A DNA stretch of 49,605 nt from Bacteroidales bacterium (GCA_029007825.1 JAQXIO010000046.1:1-49605), one strand, 5' to 3'; shown: positions 1-7,299, counted from the stretch's first letter. Notes: generated by a model from the sequence alone, not told the origin. Numbers and translations are program-made.

Positions 1-993
1 CCCGACGGCGAGTTCGTTCATCTGATCGTAGGGGCGGTAATGGGAGCGATTCTGAATATTGGTATGAATTACGATAATATCGCAAACAGCGACCATAAAG
101 TGGGTAAGGGTTTTGCCTTTTTAGGAATCGGCATGCTGTCGGGGGCGCTTAGCGCGGGGATGGCGTCGGGGATGACGGGAGCGACTGCGGCCATAAGCAC
201 CACGGCGACGACTACAACAGCAGCCGGGAATGCCGCCGCAGAGGTGATCGGTTTCGGTGCCGGGTTTATAGGGAATTTCACGGATGCTACGGTAAAAATG
301 AGTTTTCTGCACGGGGCATTGGCCGGAATGGTCAGTGGGGCGACCGGTGGTTTGATAAGCGGTGTCGGCAATGGGTTGTTGATGGGCTATCGGGGTTCGG
401 AGTTGGCGAAATATATCGGTACCGGTATGGGTGTAGGTACCTTATCGAGCGGTCTTATCGGCGGTTTGATCGGTGGAATCGATGCCGCAAGGAGCGGCCG
501 TAGCTTCTGGGATGGCTCTACCTCTACCACCGAGGTGCTGGCCGATGCAGGGTTGCCGTATGTTCCTCAGGAAGGTGAGAATAACTGTGGGCCTTCCTGC
601 GGTGCGTCTGCCAGCAGGGGAGAGTTGACGCAGGAGCAGTTGCGGGCAGCGATAGGTGGCGACCCCGAGACAACTCCTGTTCGTGGAGATAAACTTTGGG
701 AAAAATGGGCGGAGATGACGGGACGTGGACAAAAATTGTTACCCAATAATAATTTGGGTGGAACACAGGAACTTATAAAACAGCAACATGATTTTGCCCT
801 TAGTTTGCAGAGTTCTGATCCGACGGGACATTCCGTTCTGCTGAACCGTGTATCCTTAAAAACGACGACCAGTATAAGAGGGAAAGTTACGACCAAACTG
901 CTTTATCATGTAATGGACCCGGCAAGAGGGCAATATATAAAATTAGCGCCTTCCACCGTAAAGAATGTGTTTCAGTTATTTCCTAAAAAATAA
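1..993 (+). CDS. Rhs/polymorphic toxin C-terminus with papain/C39-like protease tip (5' partial)
   Basis: The open frame runs in from the left edge (PDGEFVHLIVGAV...), so this is only the C-terminal part of a much larger secreted Rhs-type polymorphic toxin. Counting from the first visible Met (nt 40), residues 1-150 are the Gly/Ala-rich hydrophobic pre-toxin region common in Rhs proteins, and the variable tip starts near residue 156 (FWDG). The tip carries ENNCGPSC (Cys183), GHSVLLN (His264) and HVMDPARG (Asp293), a Cys-His-Asp order that fits papain-like or peptidase-C39-like toxins. The two secreted proteins just downstream are the expected immunity genes, which suggests the toxin acts in the periplasm. 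The Rhs call is firm. The catalytic class is inferred from three motifs and could equally be an amidase or transglutaminase of the same fold. Confidence 0.82.
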   Translation, partial: PDGEFVHLIVGAVMGAILNIGMNYDNIANSDHKVGKGFAFLGIGMLSGALSAGMASGMTGATAAISTTATTTTAAGNAAAEVIGFGAGFIGNFTDATVKMSFLHGALAGMVSGATGGLISGVGNGLLMGYRGSELAKYIGTGMGVGTLSSGLIGGLIGGIDAARSGRSFWDGSTSTTEVLADAGLPYVPQEGENNCGPSCGASASRGELTQEQLRAAIGGDPETTPVRGDKLWEKWAEMTGRGQKLLPNNNLGGTQELIKQQHDFALSLQSSDPTGHSVLLNRVSLKTTTSIRGKVTTKLLYHVMDPARGQYIKLAPSTVKNVFQLFPKK

Positions 994-1013
994 AGTAAAA
1001 ATAAAAAGATGTA

Positions 1014-1667
1014 ATGATGAAAAAAGTTATTTTAAAAATTATAGTTTTTTTGTTGCCTGGCATGCTCTTTCAACCAACCACGGCGAAGAATATCATCGAC
1101 CAACTTTCCGGCGTAGATACCATAAAGATTCAGAAATCTTACCTTAAAAAACTCCGGCGGTTACCCTGTAACACCGAATCCGGGAAGCGTGTTCTGTTGA
1201 TCTATCTGACGCTTATGGATGATTCTACTCTACTAAAAGCCCGTTCCGGCGAAAAGGTCTGCAGCGCCGAGCTGATAGACCATGTAGAGCTTACCTACGA
1301 TTTCTATGATCGTAAGAAAAAAATACCGAATAATTTGGGTATGATCATCGATGATGGTTTGACGATTATAGCATATACTGATAACTTAGGAGTTTATTGT
1401 AATTATATGAAAGATGAAGACGATCGGCAATTGGTCGATTATATTGTAGGTAAGCAACCCGATATTATGTTTCAAATGTACGGGACAATAAGTGGCAGTA
1501 TCTATTTTTCTGTGAAAAATGGCGTGGTGGAGGTTTTGGAATTCGATAAAACGCATAAGATGAGCGTTGTTTCGGTAGAGGATTTTACGAACTGGGATGC
1601 TATCGGTTTATACGGAGGCTGGGAAATACCGTTAGAAGAGAGAATGAAAATAGAAAGAAGAGACTGA
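1014..1667 (+). CDS. Putative secreted immunity protein, copy 1
   Basis: 217 residues with an N-terminal signal peptide (MMKKVILKIIVFLLPGMLFQPTTAKN), so the product is probably periplasmic or surface-anchored. It begins 20 bases after the Rhs toxin stop, the usual place for a cognate immunity gene. The body is mixed alpha/beta and matches no family I recognise. It is very similar over its whole length to the next gene (shared stretches include TTAKNI, IQKSYLKKLR, YIVG and QPDIMFQMYG), so the two arose by tandem duplication. Role inferred from position and duplication only. Confidence 0.65.
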   Translation: MMKKVILKIIVFLLPGMLFQPTTAKNIIDQLSGVDTIKIQKSYLKKLRRLPCNTESGKRVLLIYLTLMDDSTLLKARSGEKVCSAELIDHVELTYDFYDRKKKIPNNLGMIIDDGLTIIAYTDNLGVYCNYMKDEDDRQLVDYIVGKQPDIMFQMYGTISGSIYFSVKNGVVEVLEFDKTHKMSVVSVEDFTNWDAIGLYGGWEIPLEERMKIERRD

Positions 1668-1753
1668 ATATGCAAGTGTTGTCGAACAGGATTGCGTAAC
1701 CGGATGAAATCGATATTTCAAGACGCTTAAAAAGTAAGGTAAAAGATATAGAG

Positions 1754-2416
1754 ATGAATAAAGTTATCCTAAAAATTATAGTTTTTTTGTTGGCTGGCGT
1801 ACTCTTTCAACCAACCACGGCGAAGAATATAGTAGACCAACTCTCCGCCGTAGATACTTTAAAGATTCAGAAATCTTACCTTAAAAAACTCCGGCAGTTA
1901 TCTTGTAATGCTGAATTCGGGAAGCGTGTTCTGTTGATCTATCTGACAGATATAGACTATTCTACACTGCTTAAAGCTTGGTCCGGCGAAAAACTCGGCA
2001 GCGCCGAACTGATAGAACGGGTAGAACTCGCTTATGATCCATATAATCGTAAGAAGAAAATACCGGATAATTTTGGTATGATCATAGATGATGGTTTGAC
2101 GATTATAGCATATGCTGATAATACAGGAGTCTATTGTAATTATATGAAAAGTGAAAAAAGACGGCAATTGGTCGATTATATTGTAGGTGAGCAACCCGAT
2201 ATTATGTTTCAAATGTACGGAACAACAAATGGCAGTATCTATTTTTCTGTGAAGAATGGGGCCGTAGAGGTTTTGGAATTCGATAAAACGCATAAGATGA
2301 GCGTTGTTCCGGTAGAGGATTTTACGAACTGGAAAGCCATCGATTTATATTGGAGCTTGGGAATACCGGAGGAAGAAAGAGTAAAAATATTAAATGGATA
2401 CTGGGAATCGCTATGA
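1754..2416 (+). CDS. Putative secreted immunity protein, copy 2 (tandem paralogue)
   Basis: 220 residues, clearly paralogous to the preceding gene at both protein and DNA level, with the same signal peptide architecture (MNKVILKIIVFLLAGVLFQPTTAKN). Differences are spread along the protein (for example CNYMKDEDDRQ versus CNYMKSEKRRQ) and the C-terminus is a little longer. Tandem immunity paralogues behind Rhs tips are commonly taken as protection against variants of one toxin family. No toxin lies between the copies, so this copy may guard against toxins from other strains. Function inferred from context. Confidence 0.62.
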   Translation: MNKVILKIIVFLLAGVLFQPTTAKNIVDQLSAVDTLKIQKSYLKKLRQLSCNAEFGKRVLLIYLTDIDYSTLLKAWSGEKLGSAELIERVELAYDPYNRKKKIPDNFGMIIDDGLTIIAYADNTGVYCNYMKSEKRRQLVDYIVGEQPDIMFQMYGTTNGSIYFSVKNGAVEVLEFDKTHKMSVVPVEDFTNWKAIDLYWSLGIPEEERVKILNGYWESL

Positions 2417-2446
2417 GCAAGTGTTTGTCGAAATGTAAATGTTTTT

Positions 2447-2644
2447 TTGCCTTACGGGGGTGTTCGTAGGCAGTCGGATGTCGGCGATAATATCGATCTT
2501 ATCGTGCCTCTTGAAAGTTTATACCGGACAGAAATAAAAATATGCGGTTCTTCTTTTATTGAGTATGAAGAAGGGTATTATAAATTATGTTTATATCATC
2601 AGGTATCAAATAGGTGTGTTGCAGAGCTGATTGTCCGGTATTGA
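2447..2644 (+). pseudogene. Degraded gene fragment downstream of the immunity genes
   Basis: A 65-codon open frame with no ATG at its head (it would need TTG), encoding ...DNIDLIVPLESLYRTEIKICGSSFIEYEEGYYKLCLYHQ.... Sequence upstream in the same frame does not extend it convincingly. It looks like the 3' remnant of a discarded toxin or immunity gene, as often accumulates behind Rhs loci. It could be a short real gene; no family recognised. Confidence 0.35.
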
Positions 2645-2803
2645 AAGACTTGATCGGTTATTTATGTTTTTTGCATAATTTGTATAAAGAGTAATTGTTT
2701 TGAAAGAGTAGGTTATCCTTGCCGTATTAAAAGCGAGAGGATATTTACTATTTCGTTTCGCCTGGGTTCGGGGTTGAATAATCTTTTACAGATTGTCTTT
2801 TTG

Positions 2804-2926
2804 TCAGTTTCCGGATTTTAATACGAGATAAAAAAACACGAGGCATGCTATTATCAGAATAATGCAAAGTATATATCCGGTTTTTATTAAAATGCCGGAT
2901 ATCCGGTCTTTTGTGGTTTCTTTCAT
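2804..2926 (-). CDS. Small single-pass membrane protein (40 aa)
   Basis: A 40-codon frame with an ATG start: MKETTKDRISG, then a hydrophobic segment of about 20 residues (YILCIILIIACLVFFYLV) and a short basic tail. The charged N-terminus and clean transmembrane segment are unlikely by chance. It lies downstream on the same strand of the 3073-3393 gene, beyond that gene's terminator. No family recognised; small size makes the call tentative. Confidence 0.42.
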   Translation of the reverse strand: MKETTKDRISGILIKTGYILCIILIIACLVFFYLVLKSGN

Positions 2927-2954
2927 AATATAAGATGTATTATAGATTGATATT

Positions 2955-3023
2955 AAAAAAGGGCAGCGATAATAAAATTATTTATCAAGATAATAGAGCA
3001 CACATTAAAATTTATCGCTGCCC
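2955..3023 (-). terminator. Intrinsic terminator of the 3073-3393 gene
   Basis: Perfect 12-bp inverted repeat (GGGCAGCGATAA at 2961-2972, its complement at 3012-3023) with a 39-base AT-rich loop, followed on the minus strand by six T. It sits about 50 bases past the stop of the minus-strand gene. The loop is unusually long, so a small structured RNA is a possible alternative. Confidence 0.75.
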
Positions 3024-3072
3024 TCCGCAGGTGTCCAGAGCCCACTTCCGAATACATTAATATCCGGCATTT

Positions 3073-3393
3073 TCAGTTTAATAGTCCATTCGTTTTTTTT
3101 ATGGTTTTGCTTGTTTGTTTTATTTGCCTGTTCATATATTCGGGAGTTATCGTTCCGTCTGAAAAATCTATCTTAAGGAGAAGCGAAGCTTCGGTATGTA
3201 TATCGATTCCGATCGATGTGCGGTACACATAACGAATGCAGTCATAGTCTATTTTCCATGGTTCGGCGTCCTGATTTGCAGAGAGGATTACCAAATACCT
3301 GTTTGTAAAAAGAAACCGGAACTTTGTTTTTTTGTAAATGCCATTATGCGGTATGGCTTCAATTATTCTGTTTTTTATCTGTGATTTTTCCAT
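3073..3393 (-). CDS. Hypothetical small cytosolic protein
   Basis: 107 residues from the ATG at 3393 (MEKSQIKNRIIEAI...); an upstream ATG at 3429 would add 11 unlikely residues. The sequence alternates beta-rich stretches (FRFLFTNRYLVILSA, SLLLKIDFSDG) with charged ends and ends in a lysine-rich tail. The pattern resembles small PH-like or photolyase-like beta-sandwich proteins, but I recognise no family. Single gene with a strong terminator downstream. Confidence 0.55.
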   Translation of the reverse strand: MEKSQIKNRIIEAIPHNGIYKKTKFRFLFTNRYLVILSANQDAEPWKIDYDCIRYVYRTSIGIDIHTEASLLLKIDFSDGTITPEYMNRQIKQTSKTIKKTNGLLN

Positions 3394-3549
3394 GGCGTGG
3401 TAAATTAAAGAAAGCGGCACTTTGTGCAAATCAACTACTACCTAATCATCGGCTTTAACTATAAATCAATTTGTATAAACTATTGTCCTACACTGCACAG
3501 TTACCGCTTTTTGCGTATGACCGGTTTTATTTATTTTTCTTTTTTAGCT

Positions 3550-3645
3550 AAAAGGAAGAAGGCAGCATATTCAGGAGTGCCCCGAAATCGATACGATGGT
3601 TAGTAATCTATTTTTCCCTGAACAGCTACCTTCTTATTGCATTTA
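3550..3645 (-). other. Long hairpin, possible structured RNA
   Basis: Near-perfect stem of about 19 bp: on the minus strand AAGAAGGTAGCTGTTCAGG pairs with CCTGAATATGCTGCCTTCTT across an apical loop of about 40 bases. No open frame fits. There is no clear -7 box in front of it and only a weak T-rich tract behind, so it may be a 3' relic of an RNA gene of the kind found to its right. Confidence 0.35.
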
Positions 3646-3663
3646 AGTCAAAAAGGGTTATGT

Positions 3664-3716
3664 AAAAAAGATAAGAGCGAAGTCCGAACCAGATTCAGTT
3701 CAGATTTCGCTCTATC
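3664..3716 (-). terminator. Strong minus-strand intrinsic terminator closing the RNA array
   Basis: Stem GATAGAGCGAA / TTCGCTCTTATC (one bulge) with an inner CTGAAC/GTTCGG extension, followed on the minus strand by six T. It lies just downstream of RNA A1 and probably terminates A1 transcription. Confidence 0.75.
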
Positions 3717-3727
3717 TCAAATATAAA

Positions 3728-3998
3728 TGAGGAAGGGACGCGGTACTGACTGAACTTACCTGGTGGACGGTCTGCTACAACCTTGACGTCGGTAAGAAAT
3801 CAGCCCTACGTCCCCTTTTTCTTCAAATATGAAAAATAACTCCTTATCGAATAAGGAATATTAATATATAGGCAAAGGGGGAACGCAGAACCTCTATTCT
3901 ATCCGAAACGTCATAGCCGTCGTGTGACGGCGATTGTAGCAGTTATCCACTCCGGATAAAGAACGATTGTCTGCAAATGGAAATTCCTATTTAGAATC
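3728..3998 (-). ncRNA. Structured RNA A1 (family A)
   Basis: Two-domain structured RNA on the minus strand. A -7 box TATATTTG at 4012-4005 puts the start near 3998. The 5' domain has nested helices GCAGA/TCTGC, TATCCG/CGGATA and hairpin GCCGTC/GACGGC; the linker has a TCCTTAT/ATAAGGA hairpin; the 3' domain (3735-3814) is closed by GGGACG/CGTCCC with an inner CTTACC/GGTAAG helix. The domains can join through a 9-bp long-range pairing, CTGCTACAA with TTGTAGCAG, plus GTGGA/TCCAC. RNA A2 keeps every helix with different bases. No coding frame is conserved between copies. Family not recognised; function unknown. Confidence 0.68.
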
Positions 3999-4127
3999 CC
4001 GATGCAAATATACGTTATAAATCATCATAATATAGCCAACTGTCGTTATCCATATAGTTTATTGTTTAAGGCTTTCGTATTAGTATATTCAAGCATGTAA
4101 CATCTTAATCAATTTGTATCCCTCTGC

Positions 4128-4392
4128 TTATAAAAAGAGGGGGCGCGGTACTGATGCTTACCTAGTGGAAGGTCTGCTACTACCCTGACGTTGGTAAGAA
4201 ATCAGTCCTACGCCCCCTTTATACAGATATAAAAGATACACCTTAATTAAAAAGCGTAAAGTATATAAGCATAAAGGGTTTGCAGAACCTTCCTTTTATT
4301 CGAAACGTCGATGTTATCGTACGATAACAATAGTAGCAGTTGTCCACTTCGAATAAAATTATCGTTCGCAAACAGAGATTTTTATAAACCTC
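4128..4392 (-). ncRNA. Structured RNA A2 (family A)
   Basis: Second copy of family A. The -7 box TATATTTG lies at 4406-4399, with a TTTC 18 bases upstream. The 5' end forms an AGAGA/TCTCT hairpin. The 5' domain has GTTTGC/GCAAAC, TTTATTCGAA/TTCGAATAAA and GTTATCG/CGATAAC where A1 has unrelated sequence that pairs equally well. The 3' domain (4136-4217) is closed by GGGGGCG/CGCCCCC and followed by TCTTTTTAT, an intrinsic terminator. The long-range pairing is CTGCTACTA with TAGTAGCAG: both strands changed relative to A1, so the pairing has covaried. Confidence 0.7.
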
Positions 4393-4521
4393 TCTCTGCA
4401 AATATACTATATGCCGTTATATATGAAACATCTATCGCTGTTCATAAAGCCATTTTTTTAATATATTTATATCAGACATGTATAAATGCCTAAAGTTTAA
4501 TCGTTTATCGGTCGCTTTCAT

Positions 4522-4727
4522 AAAAAAGAAAGCGCAGAACATTGTCATATCGCTTCTGAGGCTTTGGCTTGACCTTATATGGAGATACAACAGTTCCGCG
4601 CTTATACGAGTATTTACATATACAAGCAACGCAAACCATCGTCTTCCATACATTAAATCGCCAAATTTTCAGAAGTCAGACTTTGATTTATTCAATATTT
4701 CAATTTTCTGGTTTTGCCTATGCAAAA
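4522..4727 (-). ncRNA. Pseudoknotted RNA B1 (family B)
   Basis: Minus-strand RNA of about 205 nt. The -7 box is TATATTTG at 4741-4734, with TTTTG upstream. A 5' hairpin (GGTTTTGC/GCAAAACC) is followed by helix P2 (CTTCTGA 4553-4559 with TCAGAAG 4669-4675), P3 (TTTGGC 4563-4568 with GCCAAA 4660-4665) and P1 (4532-4540 with 4592-4601, one mismatch). One strand of P1 lies inside P2/P3 and the other outside, so the fold is a pseudoknot. P1 is followed by TTTCTTTTTT and doubles as the terminator. The P2-P3 junction strand CCAAAGCC is identical in all four copies. Confidence 0.7.
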
Positions 4728-4792
4728 CCGCTCCAAATATAGGAAAAATATAAATATCAAAAGGAACTGTTGTCATTTTTGCTCCCGGCCAC

Positions 4793-4991
4793 AAAAGAGG
4801 CGCAAGATTTACTCAATTTTCTATCGAGGCTTTGGAGAGTGCCTGTGAAAGTAATCGGGTAACCCTGCGCCGTTCTCATATACGTGTATTAACATATACG
4901 ACTCAAACGGCAAACTACCACCTTCACTCAAGTATTCTCCAAATTCCGATAGAAGTATTAGTCCGCCACAAAATTTATGTCTAAGCGACAT
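4793..4991 (-). ncRNA. Pseudoknotted RNA B2 (family B)
   Basis: Same topology as B1 with different paired bases: P1 GGCGCA/TGCGCC (4799-4804, 4866-4871), P2 TTCTATCG/CGATAGAA (4819-4826, 4947-4954), P3 TTTGGAGA/TCTCCAAA (4831-4838, 4936-4943). The -7 box is TAAATTTG at 5005-4998, with CTTG 21 bases upstream, and a 5' hairpin TATGTC/GACATA follows the start. The 3' tract is weaker (CTCTTTTG). A 92-codon frame overlaps it but is not conserved in the other copies. The 230 bases between B2 and B3 hold no feature I can support beyond short hairpins. Confidence 0.68.
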
Positions 4992-5220
4992 ACAACGCAA
5001 ATTTAATACAATATATTTCAACGGCGCAAGGGTTGTCAGACTTTTTCTGTTTATAAAATATAGGATGTGCCCCGGCAATCTTTGAGAACAGGTTCTCACG
5101 ATTGTATTCGACTTTTTTTATATTTGCGCTGTCACGCGAAGATAGGATGCGTTTCGGCATAATCAAACCTGAAAACTTCGTTTTCGTTTGCCTTTGCAGT
5201 CACCTTTCACTATATTTTAC

Positions 5221-5435
5221 AAAAAAGAAGCGCAGAACATATCGTCCTCACTTCTCTAGGCTTTGGCAAACCCTACGGAAAAGAACAACAGTCCTGCGCC
5301 GTATCATTGTATGTTTGATTATACAACGAACAGGCGCGGCTATCGTTCCTCCGTAATTAATTGCCAAAGTTCAGAGAAATAGAACGATCTCCACGATTCG
5401 ATATTTTTGTTTACAGCTTATCTCTACAGGCTGTA
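5221..5435 (-). ncRNA. Pseudoknotted RNA B3 (family B)
   Basis: Third tandem copy: P1 GCGCAG/CTGCGC (5230-5235, 5294-5299), P2 TTCTCT/AGAGAA (5252-5257, 5373-5378), P3 TTTGGCAA/TTGCCAAA (5262-5269, 5361-5368), again interleaved as a pseudoknot. The -7 box is TATCTTTG at 5449-5442 with no good -33 box; a TACAGC/GCTGTA hairpin sits at the 5' end. It ends in P1 followed by TTCTTTTTT. Between P1 and P3 a variable hairpin (TTGTAT/ATACAA) occupies the place of similar hairpins in B1 and B2. Confidence 0.7.
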
Positions 5436-5459
5436 CTATCACAAAGATAGATAATTTCG

Positions 5460-5749
5460 GGAAACCGGCAGGGGTATTGTTATTTTTTCCGATATGCTGA
5501 AAAAAAGAGGTGTAAGGGCGGCTGTTTATTTTCTGAGGTTTTATCCAACTTTTACGATGAATAGGAGTCTTGCGTCTTGAGCGTTTTCAGTTTTCTTTTT
5601 ATGTGGAGCTTTCCGGTGGGGTATGTTAAACCAGTGTGGATTGTGCCGGTAGATGGTTTTGCACAGGGAATTACCTACGGTTTGCTCTGTTTCCGGTTTT
5701 TGTGTTTGCGCTTGTAAAGGGTTTGCGCGTCAGAGGGGGATTTCTCAAT
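5460..5749. other. Intergenic stretch without recognised genes
   Basis: Between RNA B3's promoter and the terminators before the TonB-domain gene I see no convincing coding frame, RNA fold or repeat. A 64-codon plus-strand frame (5636-5830) has a composition unlike a protein and overlaps the terminator. Confidence 0.4.
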
Positions 5750-5792
5750 AAAAAAAGAAACTCGGGGAGGCTGGATGCAACTGAGTTTCTTT
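5750..5792 (-). terminator. Terminator of the MORN/TonB-domain gene
   Basis: AAAGAAACTC at 5754-5763 pairs with GAGTTTCTTT at 5783-5792; the minus strand continues into seven T. It lies downstream of the minus-strand gene ending at 5900. Confidence 0.72.
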
Positions 5793-5830
5793 CGTTCAAT
5801 GGTCGGGGATGGAATCCGAATCTATGGTAG

Positions 5831-5855
5831 GCCGGAGGTGTTCCGGCTTCTTTTT
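5831..5855 (+). terminator. Short plus-strand terminator
   Basis: GCCGGA/TCCGGC hairpin with a 5-base loop followed by TTCTTTTT on the plus strand. It faces the opposite way to the nearby gene, so the pair of hairpins separates convergent transcription. Confidence 0.5.
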
Positions 5856-5899
5856 ATAGTCTGAATAGATTTCTTGGAAGATATCTGCTTGCGTTTTTA

Positions 5900-6784
5900 T
5901 TATTTTAACCTGAAGGTGACCGGTAAAAACAAATCTTGTTCGACAATTTGCCCGTGTTCGCGCGCCGGTTTCATTTTTTTGATTAGTCGTAAGACTCTTA
6001 ATGCTTCTTCGTTAAACAGTGGGTGGTCTGGTTTCGCAATTTCGATGTTATCAATGCGACCGTCTTTACCGACTGTGAAAGATAACAGTACCGCTCCTTC
6101 TTTCCCTTTTTTCTGGAGTTCTTTCGGATATTGGATGTTTTCCGTTATAAACCGTACTATATCGCTTTGCTCTCCTATAAAACTTGCATTGGAATCTTCT
6201 TCAGCCGTTTCAAGAATGTTTCCGTCTTCTTCAAAATTTGTTTTATCTATTACCGTTCCGTTTTTGTAAATGGCAATCTCGGATATTTTACCGGATTCAT
6301 AGTACCATTTACTTTCGCCTTCGGCTTTATCTTTCTTAAAATTCTCTTTTCCGAAAACCGAACCGTTCTGATGGTAAAAGGTCCATATGCCTTCTCGTTT
6401 ATCGTCCACCACGTTTCCTTCTCCACGAAGGGGGCCTTTCAGAAAATAATATTTCCATATTCCGACTTTTTTATTGTTTAAATATTGGCCTTCAGAAGCT
6501 ACATTTCCGTTGTAATGATAAAAGATGGCTTTGCCTTGCTGCTTTTTGAGCTTTTTGTCGGAGTATTGTCCTGTCATTTGGAGTTGGCCGTTTTTGTGAT
6601 AATCTTTGACGATCCACATTCCCGGGGAATCGGGGTCGGGATATGCTTTTCTGTAATAGAGAGCTCTTTCTTCGGGGCATTCTTCCCATTTACTGTTGTA
6701 ATAACTTGTAATCGTATCTTGTCCCTTTGCGGAGTATGAGTTTATGATTATGAGTAATAAGGTTATAAGCGTCGTTTTTTTCAT
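5900..6784 (-). CDS. MORN-like repeat protein with TonB C-terminal domain
   Basis: 294 residues: signal peptide (MKKTTLITLLLIIINSYSAKGQ), about six MORN/YwqK-like repeats between residues 60 and 185 (motifs such as YHKNGQLQMTGQY, FYHQNGSVFGKENF, YYESGKISEIAIY), then a TonB C-terminal-like domain from about residue 205 (FITENIQYPKELQKKGKEG...VLLSFTVGKDGRI...PVTFRLK). Such fusions are common in Bacteroidetes and are exported to the periplasm, where the TonB-like domain is thought to bind protein partners or peptidoglycan. There is no N-terminal membrane anchor of the classical TonB type, so energy transduction is doubtful. Single gene with its own terminator; host side of the attachment site. 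Confidence 0.8.
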   Translation of the reverse strand: MKKTTLITLLLIIINSYSAKGQDTITSYYNSKWEECPEERALYYRKAYPDPDSPGMWIVKDYHKNGQLQMTGQYSDKKLKKQQGKAIFYHYNGNVASEGQYLNNKKVGIWKYYFLKGPLRGEGNVVDDKREGIWTFYHQNGSVFGKENFKKDKAEGESKWYYESGKISEIAIYKNGTVIDKTNFEEDGNILETAEEDSNASFIGEQSDIVRFITENIQYPKELQKKGKEGAVLLSFTVGKDGRIDNIEIAKPDHPLFNEEALRVLRLIKKMKPAREHGQIVEQDLFLPVTFRLK

Positions 6785-7143
6785 CTGTTGGTAATTATAT
6801 TATTTCTTTGGGTAAGTTTTGCCGAAGATATATGGAGTGTCAATATCTATTCAGGGTTTTATAGTACTCTTATTATTGGTTTCTTATTCAGATTTTGTAA
6901 GAGGTTTTACGATGTCAGGCCGTATGAAACCGGATGCAAAGTAATCTTATTTTTTTAAAATATACAACTTTTATCAGTGGGCCGTATGAGTAAAGGAATA
7001 AGCCTCAGTCTTTATTCGGGAAACGACGGGGTAGTATTTGTAAGGAGATGGAAATCCGTACAGTGTTATTATTGAGATAGCTCTGTTTGTCTTATTATTT
7101 TCAGTTTACTTATGAGATAAATCGGGCGGTGGTTATCAGGTCT
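6785..7143. other. Intergenic stretch upstream of the TonB-domain gene
   Basis: About 360 bases without a supported gene. It must hold the promoter of the minus-strand gene starting at 6784, but I cannot see a clean TTTG/TAnnTTTG pair. Confidence 0.4.
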
Positions 7144-7183
7144 TAAAATAAAAGACGCTGTAACTTTTATGGTTACAGCGTCT
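7144..7183 (-). terminator. Terminator of the tRNA-Arg gene
   Basis: Perfect 12-bp stem (AGACGCTGTAAC at 7153-7164 with its complement at 7172-7183), 7-base loop, followed on the minus strand by TTTTATTTT. It lies 15 bases past the 3' end of the tRNA fragment and marks the host side of the junction. Confidence 0.82.
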
Positions 7184-7198
7184 ACACTTCATTTTCAG

Positions 7199-7250
7199 TG
7201 ATCAGGATGGGATTCGAACCCATGACCCACAGCTTAGAAGGCTGTTGTAT
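7199..7250 (-). tRNA. 3' half of tRNA-Arg(TCT): prophage attachment-site fragment
   Basis: On the minus strand the sequence has a full anticodon arm (ACAGC-CTTCTAA-GCTGT, anticodon TCT), the variable loop, a perfect T arm (ATGGG TTCGAAT CCCAT) and the 3' acceptor strand CCTGATC plus discriminator A. The 5' acceptor strand and D arm are missing: upstream sequence does not pair with CCTGATC and has no D-loop motif. A truncated tRNA with an intact terminator, next to phage genes, is the classic product of integration into a tRNA gene. The complete tRNA should lie at the other prophage end. Not a functional tRNA here. Confidence 0.85.
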
Positions 7251-7299
7251 GTGTTCTGATAATCAATTTGTTGTATATTAAATGTAAGTGTTTTGTAAG

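Noticed and set aside
3728..4392. tmRNA, RNase P, 6S RNA or group II intron
   Set aside because: No tRNA-like ends or tag frame, no P4 or domain V motif, and no 6S-like open bubble between long arms; the two-domain fold with long-range helix does not match them.
4311..5356. Several 60-90 codon open frames on both strands across the RNA island
   Set aside because: They are not conserved between the repeated RNA copies, overlap the paired helices and terminators, and have unlikely compositions; the helices explain the sequence better.
4522..5435. Type III toxin-antitoxin RNA repeats
   Set aside because: Antitoxin repeats of that type are about 35-45 nt with no separate promoters, and no ToxN-like gene lies downstream.
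7199..7250. Functional tRNA-Arg
   Set aside because: The acceptor 5' strand and D arm are absent.
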